Assembly: GCA_036381175.1 (NCBI GenBank)
Contig: DASVDI010000021.1
Location: 1-64,000 of the forward strand
Length of the DNA stretch: 64,000 bases
Reading direction: 5' to 3'
Source of the DNA: JAJUFS01 sp036381175
Lineage (GTDB): Bacteria > Pseudomonadota > Gammaproteobacteria > Natronospirales > JAJUFS01
Shown piece after piece: positions 30,895 through 37,188 of this stretch; position 1 is the stretch's first letter, and every line of letters begins with the position of its first letter. The notes under the pieces are model-generated. The model worked only from the letters and a program-made list of their open reading frames with translations, did no database searches and was not told where the DNA came from. The position numbers were made by a program, and so were the translations under genes.

Positions 30895-30971
30895 TGGTGC
30901 CCCCGGCAGGAGTCGAACCTGCGACCTTCCCCTTAGGAGGGGGACGCTCTATCCAGCTGAGCTACGGAGGC
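30895..30971 (-). tRNA. tRNA-Arg (anticodon CCT)
   Basis: A 77-base cloverleaf. The acceptor stem GCCTCCG pairs with CGGGGGC (one T-G pair), the anticodon loop is CTCCTAA (anticodon CCT), the T-arm is GGTTCGACTCC, and CCA is encoded. It reads AGG codons. A single-copy minor tRNA-Arg is a common integration site for P4-type integrases. Confidence 0.97.
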
Positions 30972-30989
30972 TTGGCGGGCGAAAAACGC

Positions 30990-31025
30990 GGGCAATTGTA
31001 GCGGAAAAGCTGTGGCGCGAGCCAA
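30990..31025 (-). promoter_or_regulatory. Candidate promoter of tRNA-Arg
   Basis: On the minus strand, TACAAT lies about 22 bases before the tRNA 5' end, with TTGGCT about 19 bases further upstream and a GC-rich discriminator. From here to 31190 I see no gene. Confidence 0.4.
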
Positions 31026-31191
31026 GACGGATCGCCATGGCGACGAAGATGAACCACTCGCTGCCAGAACAGGTTTTCCTCACGCCTCATCCATTCTTTC
31101 ACGCTTTCTCTCAAATCTACCCAGAACGTGGGTGTAACAACTCATAAGTTATTGAATTTAAACGTTTTCTCCAAATTGGGAGGGGCCGCAA

Positions 31192-31207
31192 CGTGACGCA
31201 GTTCACG
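31192..31207. promoter_or_regulatory. CRP-like palindrome upstream of the riboswitches
   Basis: CGTGACGCAGTTCACG fits the GTGA-N6-TCAC core of CRP/Vfr/Clp sites. It lies about 85 bases before the first riboswitch. A CRP-family factor may set initiation while c-di-GMP sets elongation or translation. The -35/-10 are uncertain. Confidence 0.45.
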
Positions 31208-31290
31208 CTTTCAGACCTCATCGATCCCTAAGATTCGCTCCGTTGCTGGAGACGGACCGTCAGGCGAAATCCTGAAATCCTTTCCCCGGC

Positions 31291-31373
31291 ACGCTTGGGC
31301 AAACCCGCCGCGAGGCGGGGACGCAAAGCCACCGGTCCAGGGAAATATCCCGGGACAGCGGGGCTGCCCGGCA
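31291..31373 (+). ncRNA. c-di-GMP-I (GEMM-I) riboswitch aptamer 1
   Basis: It matches the class-I c-di-GMP aptamer: GGGCAAACC, a stem with a GCGA tetraloop (GNRA), GGGGACGCAAAGCC, a second stem, and AGCGGGG followed by GCC. The ligand-contact bases correspond to Vc2 G20 (31299), A47 (31326) and C92 (31367), all retained, so the ligand should be c-di-GMP and not cGAMP (G20A). The P1 stem is GGGC (31297-31300) with GCCC (31366-31369). It is 280 bases before a second aptamer. I assign it to the 31861 gene. Confidence 0.95.
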
Positions 31374-31540
31374 CGCGATTCGGTGCGCTCCCCCCTCCCT
31401 GCGCCCCTGGACTTGCCGCCGGTCAGATCACCCCCTGTCTCCAATCCCGATACCGAACTTGCGGCCCAGGCACTGCACCCTGGAGTCGTGTGCGCGTCTG
31501 TGCGTGAGGACGCATTCGCCGCGCCGCTCAAGGCCAGGGG

Positions 31541-31565
31541 CGATCCCGCTCGTCAAGCGGGATCG
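31541..31565 (+). other. Strong hairpin between the two aptamers
   Basis: GATCCCGCT, loop CGTC, then AAGCGGGATC form a stem of about 9-10 pairs with no U-tract. A second GCCGCC/GGCGGC hairpin follows near 31590. These may be the expression platform of aptamer 1 or mark the end of an ancestral leader. The stretch 31374-31643 has no convincing gene. Confidence 0.6.
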
Positions 31566-31643
31566 TCCAGCAACGATCTTGAATGAAAGGCCGCCGTAAA
31601 GGCGGCGAGAGACAACAACAGGAAACCGCAAATTCCGTTTACA

Positions 31644-31722
31644 GCAAAGGCAAACCCGCCGTGAGGCGGGGACGCAAAGCCACCGGTCCGAAGGGCATTG
31701 CCCAGGACAGCGGGGTTGCCCG
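31644..31722 (+). ncRNA. c-di-GMP-I (GEMM-I) riboswitch aptamer 2
   Basis: The second aptamer in tandem: AAGGCAAACC, the same GC stem closed by a GTGA tetraloop, GGGGACGCAAAGCCACCGG, GCATTGCCCA in the second stem, and AGCGGGGTTGCCC. G20, A47 and C92 equivalents (31650, 31677, 31719) are intact. The 5' stem word is AGGC rather than GGGC, so the P1 helix is weaker. Between the aptamer and the gene lie 139 bases with the candidate switching hairpins. Confidence 0.95.
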
Positions 31723-31812
31723 AATGCTCATCGCCGATGACATCCGGTAAGCAACAAGCGCGTTCTGAAAATCCCTGACATCTCGTGCTGCCGTCCTGCG
31801 TGACGGTCAAGG

Positions 31813-31852
31813 CACCTGCGGACCGGTTCCACTCGCAGATGAGAGACAGGTG
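31813..31852 (+). promoter_or_regulatory. Candidate translational switch at the lipoprotein start
   Basis: CACCTG (31813-31818) can pair with CAGGTG (31847-31852), which is the likely Shine-Dalgarno region 8 bases before ATG 31861. An alternative stem, CTGCG with CGCAG (31835-31839), uses part of the same bases. The two stems cannot both form, which is the layout of a riboswitch expression platform. Which state c-di-GMP favours cannot be read from the sequence. Confidence 0.5.
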
Positions 31853-31860
31853 ACAACAAC

Positions 31861-33369
31861 ATGTGGAACGCAAGACTCGCAACATTGATTCTCCCGCTCG
31901 GACTTCTGATCGCCGGTTGCGGCGGCGGTGGTGGCGGTTCGTTTTCGAGCAGCGCCCTGCCCGATGCGGGTACCGGTACCGATACGGCGACAACCACGCC
32001 ATCCCCGGCCCCGACAACGCCCGGCAACAATGAAGCCGGCACGACGCCTGCTGGCGGCTCTTCTGCCGTGACCTATCAGAAGCCCGACGCCTGCAACGGT
32101 TTCTATTCCGACGGTTTCCAGCTGGTCGGCGGCAAGGACACGACGCCGCAACAGGCCGGCATGCCGAAACCTGCGAAGGGCGTTCCTTACGCCGATCCCG
32201 CCTATCACACCTGCGTGGTCCGCGTGACCGATCATGAAGCAGAAGGCCTGCCCGGCTTTGCGCGCAACGATTACTCGCGCCGCCAGCCGTTCAATGCCGA
32301 CGACTCGAAAGTCCTGGTTTATTCACAGCAGGGCAAATGGCATCTCTACGACGTGGAGACGCTGGAATATATCCGCGAGCTGAAGATCCGCGGTGCGCGC
32401 ACCGAACTGCAGTGGCACCCGAGTGATCCGGATTTGATGTTCTTCATGGATGACAACGGCGGCATGACCATCAGCACCTACAACGTGGTGACGGATGAAA
32501 CGAAAGTCGTTACCGACTTTGGCAATGTCGAGAACATCGAAGGCCGTCCGGGCGCAACCAGCCTGACGGACATCTGGCCGAACGCTGCGCGCGCTTCGAC
32601 CAAGGCCGAAGGCAGCCCGTCCGCCGATGCGCGCTACTGGGGCTTCATCGTCGAGACGGCCGACTTCCAGCCGCTCGGCATGATCACCTATGACATGCAG
32701 ACCGATACCGTCACCGGCGTGTTCGATTTCGAGCGTGACGGCAATGGCGTCGAAGCGCCGGATCACATCAGCATGAGTCCGTCTGGCGACTTCGTGGTGC
32801 CGTCCTGGAGCGGCTCCGCCGCCTGCCCGAGCCCCGAGCAGCTTGGCACCGTCAACAATCCGTGCGGCCTGATGGCGTACTCGCGCGATTTCAGCACGGC
32901 GACGGGCCTGATGGTGCGCAGCCCGCACTCGGACATCGGTATCGATGCCAACGGCCGCGACGTGATCGTCGCCGGCAACTACGTCACCGGCTGGGTCGAG
33001 ATGTGGGATCTCGCGACGGGCGACAAGACGCGCCTCTGGCAGATCTACGAGAACGGCAACAGCACTGCCATGCACGTCTCGGCCAAGAACTTCGCGAAGC
33101 CGGGATGGGTGTTGATCTCGACGTACATGGAGAAGAAGCCGGGCTGGTACGCGCACAAGATCATGGCGGTGGAGTTGAAAGCCGCGCCGCGCATCCTGAA
33201 CATCGCGCACAGCTACAACACGGTCGAGACATATTTCTCGGAAACGCATGCCGCCGTGAACCGTGACTTCACCAAGGTGATGTTCAACTCCAACTGGAAC
33301 ACGGCAAACATGCTCAACATCGATACCTACATGGTGTCGCTGCCCGAGAATGCGATACCGCCGCTGTAA
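31861..33369 (+). CDS. c-di-GMP-controlled exported beta-propeller lipoprotein
   Basis: A lipoprotein signal ends LLIAGC, followed by Gly6 and a Thr/Pro/Ala-rich low-complexity tether (residues about 20-70). The rest (residues 75-500) looks like a TolB/oligogalacturonide-lyase type propeller: YSRRQPFNADDSKVLVYSQ, LQWHPSDPDLMFFMDDNGG, ISMSPSGDFVVPSWSG, KVMFNSNWN. Two Cys pairs (DACNGF/HTCVV; SAACPSPEQ/NNPCGLM) may form disulfides. No catalytic signature is certain. The tandem c-di-GMP riboswitches suggest a surface protein for attachment, matrix or polysaccharide handling. It is monocistronic, with terminators after it. Confidence 0.85.
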   Translation: MWNARLATLILPLGLLIAGCGGGGGGSFSSSALPDAGTGTDTATTTPSPAPTTPGNNEAGTTPAGGSSAVTYQKPDACNGFYSDGFQLVGGKDTTPQQAGMPKPAKGVPYADPAYHTCVVRVTDHEAEGLPGFARNDYSRRQPFNADDSKVLVYSQQGKWHLYDVETLEYIRELKIRGARTELQWHPSDPDLMFFMDDNGGMTISTYNVVTDETKVVTDFGNVENIEGRPGATSLTDIWPNAARASTKAEGSPSADARYWGFIVETADFQPLGMITYDMQTDTVTGVFDFERDGNGVEAPDHISMSPSGDFVVPSWSGSAACPSPEQLGTVNNPCGLMAYSRDFSTATGLMVRSPHSDIGIDANGRDVIVAGNYVTGWVEMWDLATGDKTRLWQIYENGNSTAMHVSAKNFAKPGWVLISTYMEKKPGWYAHKIMAVELKAAPRILNIAHSYNTVETYFSETHAAVNRDFTKVMFNSNWNTANMLNIDTYMVSLPENAIPPL

Positions 33370-33429
33370 CGGCCGCGCCACCAAAGACAACAACACGTTT
33401 CACGACTTTCTCTAGTGCGAGTGGAGATC

Positions 33430-33462
33430 ACCCCCGCCCGGTTTTGGGCGGGGGATTTTTTT
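33430..33462 (+). terminator. Strong terminator after the c-di-GMP-controlled gene
   Basis: CCCCCGCCC, a GGTTTT loop, GGGCGGGGG, then ATTTTTTT. The stem is 9 GC pairs, ending 93 bases after the gene stop. Confidence 0.95.
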
Positions 33463-33542
33463 GGACTCGCAATGGAGATGAAGCTGCTCGCGCATTCGTG
33501 CCCGAACAACCATAGCGATTACCTTTCCTGGAAATCCGGGAG

Positions 33543-33574
33543 ATCCTCGCCAGGCAAGTGGCGAGGATTTTTTT
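33543..33574 (+). terminator. Second terminator, 80 bases downstream
   Basis: ATCCTCGCC, loop, GGCGAGGAT, then TTTTTT. Two strong terminators so close suggest either a small transcript between them (33463-33542, no gene seen) or backup termination. The stretch 33575-34116 holds no gene. Confidence 0.9.
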
Positions 33575-33650
33575 GGTCAACAACTTGAGGTTTCGTGTCG
33601 TGCGGATCGCAATCGAATGATTGCCGGCGGTCGTTCTCAAAACAAAAAAA

Positions 33651-33764
33651 GGACCCGGTGCCTGGCAGGAGCGACCCGATTGAGCGTCGGTCTGGGAGGA
33701 TCGCTTCTACCAATTCGTAAAAGCGCGCTCGACGGGTTGTTCCTGTTCGCCGGGCACCGGGCCC
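33651..33764 (-). other. Long rod-like hairpin with a U-tract on the minus strand
   Basis: GGACCCGGTGCC (33651-33662) pairs with GGCACCGGGCCC (33753-33764), and AGGAGCGACCCG with CGGGTTGTTCCT (one bulge and G-U pairs), leading to an apical CGCTT/AAGCG stem. On the minus strand TTTTTTT follows the base of the stem. It may be the 3' end of a small RNA read leftward, or a MITE-like palindrome with a GGTGCCTGGC-type tip as in some REP families. It is not 6S, 4.5S or RNase P RNA by any motif I can see. Confidence 0.6.
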
Positions 33765-34116
33765 GAAAAGCGTGTTCTTGCACTTGGAGCGTTCCGACGG
33801 GTGAACCGGAATAATCCGTTTCACCGTGGAAATTCGTGTTCCCGTCACCGTTGAAGGCGGGGGAAGCAGGCAGTGGATGCGCCGTGAAATGTCGGCGTTT
33901 TCACCGTCTGATCGCGCGATTCCAGCACCGATAATGGTAGCTCACCGGACCTTTTTCGTCTGCTTAGAATCTCTGACAATCCACCCCGCGACTGTCCCAC
34001 GTCAGGTGAAATGCCATTTATCTCTTTGACTTAATAGAAAAATAATTTCCTTCTTCGAAGGGCCGCCGGGTTCCTGCCACGTCAGACGCCCGGCAGAGTG
34101 TCCAGTTTTACTGGCA

Positions 34117-34725
34117 TCACTGCAGTCGGCCGTTCCGGATCACGCCAACCACCACCCCTTCGATCACCATCTGCTGCACTGCGAGATCAATATGGATGGG
34201 TTCGAACTCCGGGTTCTCCGGCAACAGCCAGACTTCCCGTCCGCGCTGGCGGTAACGCTTCACCGTCACCTCGTCATCATTCAGCCGCGCAACAATGATC
34301 TGGCCGTTACGAACCTCGGGCGTGCGATGCACCGCCAGCAGATCGCCATCCAGGATCCCGGCGTCGCGCATCGACATGCCCTGAACGGTCAGAAGGTAGT
34401 GCGCCTTCGGCTGGAACATTGCCGCGTCCATGCGGTAATGCCGCTCGATGTTCTGCTCGGCAAGGATCGGATGGCCCGCGGCGACCTTGCCGACGACGGG
34501 CAGGCCCTGGTCCTCTTCCGCCAGCCGGATGCCGCGGGAAGCGCCCGGCACCAGCTCGATCACGCCCTTGCGCGCGAGCGCACGCAAATGCTCCTCGGCG
34601 GCGTTCGCCGAACGAAAACCGAGCGACTGGGCAATTTCCGCCCGGGTCGGCGGCATGCCGGTTTCCTCGATCGCATCCCGGATCAGGTCCAGGATTTCAG
34701 ACTGGCGCTCGGTCAGCGTGGTCAT
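34117..34725 (-). CDS. lexA: LexA, SOS repressor
   Basis: ATG 34725 gives 202 residues. The winged HTH (RAEIAQSLGFRSANAAEEHL) is followed by the latent protease: cleavage at Ala83-Gly84 (VAAGHPIL), Ser118 in GMSMRDAG and Lys156 in TVKRY, all at the positions of E. coli LexA. Two SOS boxes sit within 50 bases upstream, so it autoregulates. No recA or other SOS gene is adjacent. Confidence 0.97.
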   Translation of the reverse strand: MTTLTERQSEILDLIRDAIEETGMPPTRAEIAQSLGFRSANAAEEHLRALARKGVIELVPGASRGIRLAEEDQGLPVVGKVAAGHPILAEQNIERHYRMDAAMFQPKAHYLLTVQGMSMRDAGILDGDLLAVHRTPEVRNGQIIVARLNDDEVTVKRYRQRGREVWLLPENPEFEPIHIDLAVQQMVIEGVVVGVIRNGRLQ

Positions 34726-34735
34726 GGCCACTCCA

Positions 34736-34770
34736 CTGGTGATAAATACAGGTACTGTGAATATATACAG
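34736..34770. promoter_or_regulatory. Two SOS boxes in front of lexA
   Basis: CTGTGAATATATACAG (34755-34770) is a consensus LexA box. CTGGTGATAAATACAG (34736-34751) differs in one of the outer bases. They are offset by 19 bases, about two helical turns, as in E. coli lexA. Confidence 0.95.
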
Positions 34771-34832
34771 CTTCGAGAGGTGCGTTGCAAGTACCACGTT
34801 TCCGGCGGCGACGGAAAGACGGAAAGCAGATC

Positions 34833-34883
34833 AAATTCCTCCCCGGCCCTCCCTTTGGGAAAGAGAGGGAGTTCTTCGTTCGG
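34833..34883 (+). repeat. CCTCCCCGACCCTCCC palindromic repeat, copy A
   Basis: AAATTCCTCCCCGGCCCTCC, then CTTTGGGAAAGAGAGGGAGTT and CTTCGTTCGGA. Near-identical copies are at 34972-35021 and (inverted) 43807-43858. The 34726-35117 gap also holds a GCCGC/GCGGC hairpin near 34908. Confidence 0.8.
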
Positions 34884-34971
34884 AATTCTTGAGAAGAGGA
34901 ATCATCCGCCGCTTGTGAAAGCGGCGGGAGGAACCGGAATGGGACCCGGGTTTGGAAGAGAAAGGCGAAGA

Positions 34972-35021
34972 AAATACCTCCCCGACCCTCCCTTTGAAAA
35001 GGGAGGGAGTTTCTCGTTCGG
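34972..35021 (+). repeat. CCTCCCCGACCCTCCC palindromic repeat, copy B
   Basis: AAATACCTCCCCGACCCTCC, then CTTTGAAAAGGGAGGGAG and TTTCTCGTTCGGA. The inner CCCTCCCTTT/AAAGGGAGGG arm pair is perfect. Confidence 0.85.
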
Positions 35022-35064
35022 ATGTCGGATGCGTCCATTACTTGCGACAACGGTTGGAGAACTC

Positions 35065-35110
35065 AGCCCCCTTTGAAAAAGGGGGCCGCTGTGCGCAGCA
35101 CAGCGGGGGG
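35065..35110 (+). repeat. Diverged palindromes CCCCCTTT/AAAGGGGG and CCGCTGTG/CACAGCGG
   Basis: A related CCCCCTTTGAAAAAGGGGG hairpin followed at once by GCCGCTGTGCGCAGCACAGC, a second palindrome. They may act as a bidirectional end for the ialB-like gene. Confidence 0.6.
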
Positions 35111-35117
35111 ATTTACA

Positions 35118-35678
35118 TCATTTTCCGCGCGATTCGGCGAGTGCTGCCATGCCGTCGGTAAATCCTTTCAGCGACAGCGGGATCGCGACACCGCGGCGTT
35201 TTGCATCGTATAACGTGACCTTGGCCTCTATGCCCTTCTTGAAGGCCTCGATAAACGGCTGCTCCATCACCACGTAGGCGAGGCAACCACCGGCATCGCA
35301 ACGCTGCACGGGAATGCGGATGGCATCATGGCCTTCGACTTCCACGGTAATGCCCATCGGCAGCAGGATGCCCAGTGGTGCTGTGACGAGCAGGACAGGA
35401 TTCTCGCTGCTGTCGAGATAGCCGACACGTGTGAGCAACACGCGCTGGCCCGGCCCTTCGCTTTCGTCGGTGTTCAACAGCGCGGTCTGGAAGAGATTGC
35501 AGCTTTCCCCCTGTTTGGCGTTGGCATCTTCCTGTCCTTCCGGCGTCGAACAGATGAAGCCCCAATCGCCGAAATTCTCGCGGCGTGTTTCCGCCGCCTG
35601 CACTGGCAATGCCACCAGCGCCAGCAACGTTACCAGCAGGACTCGCGCTCCTCGCCGCACGCTTCGCCCCTTCTTCAT
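35118..35678 (-). CDS. Exported IalB-like protein
   Basis: The signal peptide ends ALVALPVQA. The 186-residue protein follows the invasion-associated locus B pattern: ENFGDWGFICS, SCNLFQTAL, a LPMGITVEVEG strand and VQRCDAGGCLAYVVMEQPFI with a Cys pair. The family name is historic; it does not imply virulence here. Its neighbours (lexA and sdaA) do not suggest a pathway. A dense palindrome region follows its stop. Confidence 0.78.
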   Translation of the reverse strand: MKKGRSVRRGARVLLVTLLALVALPVQAAETRRENFGDWGFICSTPEGQEDANAKQGESCNLFQTALLNTDESEGPGQRVLLTRVGYLDSSENPVLLVTAPLGILLPMGITVEVEGHDAIRIPVQRCDAGGCLAYVVMEQPFIEAFKKGIEAKVTLYDAKRRGVAIPLSLKGFTDGMAALAESRGK

Positions 35679-35733
35679 TTGGACACGCCGGCAACCGTTG
35701 CACGGGCGATCCGGGCAAGTCTATTGCGCATCA

Positions 35734-37101
35734 TCAGCATTCCGGCACGTTCACGGCCAGGCCGCCCAGCGACGTTTCCTTGTAAATGCTCTGCATGTCC
35801 TTGCCGGTCTGGCGCATCGTGTTGATGACCTGATCAAGGCTCACCTTGTGTTCGCCGTCGCCACGCTTCGCCATGCGTGCGGCGTTGATGGCTTTCATCG
35901 AGCCCATCGCATTGCGTTCGATGCAGGGAATCTGCACGAGTCCGCCGACTGGATCACAGGTGAGGCCGAGATTGTGCTCCATGCCGATCTCGGCGGCATT
36001 CTCGATGATTTCATTCGTGCAGCCGAGAGCAGACGCCAGTCCGCCGGCCGCCATCGAACATGCAACGCCCACTTCGCCCTGGCAACCCATCTCGGCGCCG
36101 GAAATTCCCGCATTCTTTTTATACAGCGCACCGATCGCGCCGGCAGTCAGCAGGAAACGGATGACGCCTTCCTCGTCGGCACCATCGACGAAACGCATGT
36201 AGTAATGCAGCACAGCGGGAATGATGCCGGCAGCGCCATTCGTCGGCGCGGTGACAACGCGCCCGCCCGCAGCGTTCTCCTCGTTCACGGCGAGCGCGAA
36301 CCCGTTCACCCAGTCGAGCACGTCCATGTTGTCGCGCTTCGATTCGGATTGCAGTTCGCGGAACAGTCTTGGTGCGCGGCGCTTCACGTTAAGCCCGCCG
36401 GGCAGGAAACCTTCCTCGCGCGCACCGCGCGTGACGCAATCCTGCATGACCTGCCAGATCTCCAGCAGCTTTGCGCGGATCTCATCTTCGCTACGCCAGG
36501 TCTTCTCGTTTGCCATCACGAGTTCGTGAATCTTCAATCCGTGTTCACGGCACAGCGCGAGCAACTGTTCGGCCGATTCGAATTCGTAGGGTACCGCCTC
36601 GCCGGTCTGCACGGATCCATCGCCCGTGTCATCGGCGCGCACGATGAAGCCGCCGCCGACGGAAAAATATTCCTGTGCGTGCAAGGTGTTGCTGTTCGCG
36701 TCCAGCGCCGTGAAACGCATGCCGTTGGAATGACGTTCCAGCGTTTCGTTTTTCAAAAACAGCAGATGCATCTCGCGATCGAAACCGATCCGGTGCTCAC
36801 CGAGCAGGACAATCGTTTCCTCATCCGCGATTTTCTTCAGCATGCCGTCAACGGCATCGGGATCAATCAGATCCGGTTGCTCACCGGCGAGTCCGAGCAG
36901 AATCGCCGTGTCCGTGCCGTGACCTTTGCCCGTCAGCGCCAGCGAACCGTACAACTGCGTGATGATCTGCGCCGTTTCATCCAGCAAGCCTTTTTCCTGC
37001 AGCTCAAGACAGAACGCACGCGCAGCACGCATCGGCCCGACCGTATGCGAACTCGACGGACCGATGCCGATCTTGAACATGTCGAAAACGGAAATTGCCA
37101 T
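35734..37101 (-). CDS. sdaA: L-serine ammonia-lyase (iron-sulfur type)
   Basis: It deaminates L-serine to pyruvate and ammonia. The N-terminus has SVFDMFKIGIGPSSSHTVGP, the family signature. The C-terminal alpha domain has the Fe-S cysteines (VACSMAAGGLASALGCTNEI; LTCDPVGGLVQIPC). Of the two adjacent ATGs I use 37101, which puts GGAG 5 bases away; 37104 would be 2 bases away. Length is 455, a single-chain enzyme. Confidence 0.95.
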   Translation of the reverse strand: MAISVFDMFKIGIGPSSSHTVGPMRAARAFCLELQEKGLLDETAQIITQLYGSLALTGKGHGTDTAILLGLAGEQPDLIDPDAVDGMLKKIADEETIVLLGEHRIGFDREMHLLFLKNETLERHSNGMRFTALDANSNTLHAQEYFSVGGGFIVRADDTGDGSVQTGEAVPYEFESAEQLLALCREHGLKIHELVMANEKTWRSEDEIRAKLLEIWQVMQDCVTRGAREEGFLPGGLNVKRRAPRLFRELQSESKRDNMDVLDWVNGFALAVNEENAAGGRVVTAPTNGAAGIIPAVLHYYMRFVDGADEEGVIRFLLTAGAIGALYKKNAGISGAEMGCQGEVGVACSMAAGGLASALGCTNEIIENAAEIGMEHNLGLTCDPVGGLVQIPCIERNAMGSMKAINAARMAKRGDGEHKVSLDQVINTMRQTGKDMQSIYKETSLGGLAVNVPEC

Positions 37102-37130
37102 CATGACTCCGTCACAGTGTCGATTGTCTT

Positions 37131-37180
37131 GCAGGAGCGCCTTCAGGCGCGAACATGTTCGCGCCTGAAGGCGCTCCTAC
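37131..37180. repeat. REP/BIME pair, 46-base perfect palindrome
   Basis: AGGAGCGCCTTCAGGCGCGA, then ACATGTTCGCGCCTGAAGGC and GCTCCT read the same on both strands. Each half is a GTAGGAGCGCC-type REP unit. A related copy is at 43165-43219; single units are at 42245, 43749 and 52158. It lies between sdaA and putA and could act as a stop or a topoisomerase site. Confidence 0.9.
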
Positions 37181-37188
37181 GTCTCCGG

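Larger units (their letters stand above)
25901..30897. mobile_element. Small integrative element (about 5 kb) at tRNA-Arg(CCT)
   Basis: The right end is the 3' end of tRNA-Arg (CCA at 30895-30897), followed immediately by a P4-type integrase reading away from it, the canonical island layout. The left end shows tggtgccccggcagg (25901-25915), which matches the first 16 bases of the tRNA end (tggtgcccccggcagg) apart from one missing C, a plausible decayed attachment site. A 23-base direct repeat lies inside both ends (25975-25997 and 30759-30781). Cargo: two small membrane proteins, a possible replication or HTH gene, an FDXHR zinc protein, AlpA, an unknown 346-residue protein and the integrase. 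No capsid genes. Confidence 0.75.

Noticed and set aside
31583..31750. 55-residue open frame running through the second c-di-GMP aptamer
   Set aside because: It has no ribosome site and reads the aptamer as protein; conserved RNA explains the sequence.
33651..33764. 6S, 4.5S or RNase P RNA gene
   Set aside because: None of their conserved motifs (for example GGAAGG with AGCAGCC of 4.5S) is present.
33519..33848. 109-residue minus-strand open frame
   Set aside because: It crosses the long rod hairpin and a terminator and has low-complexity sequence; best explained by the palindrome.
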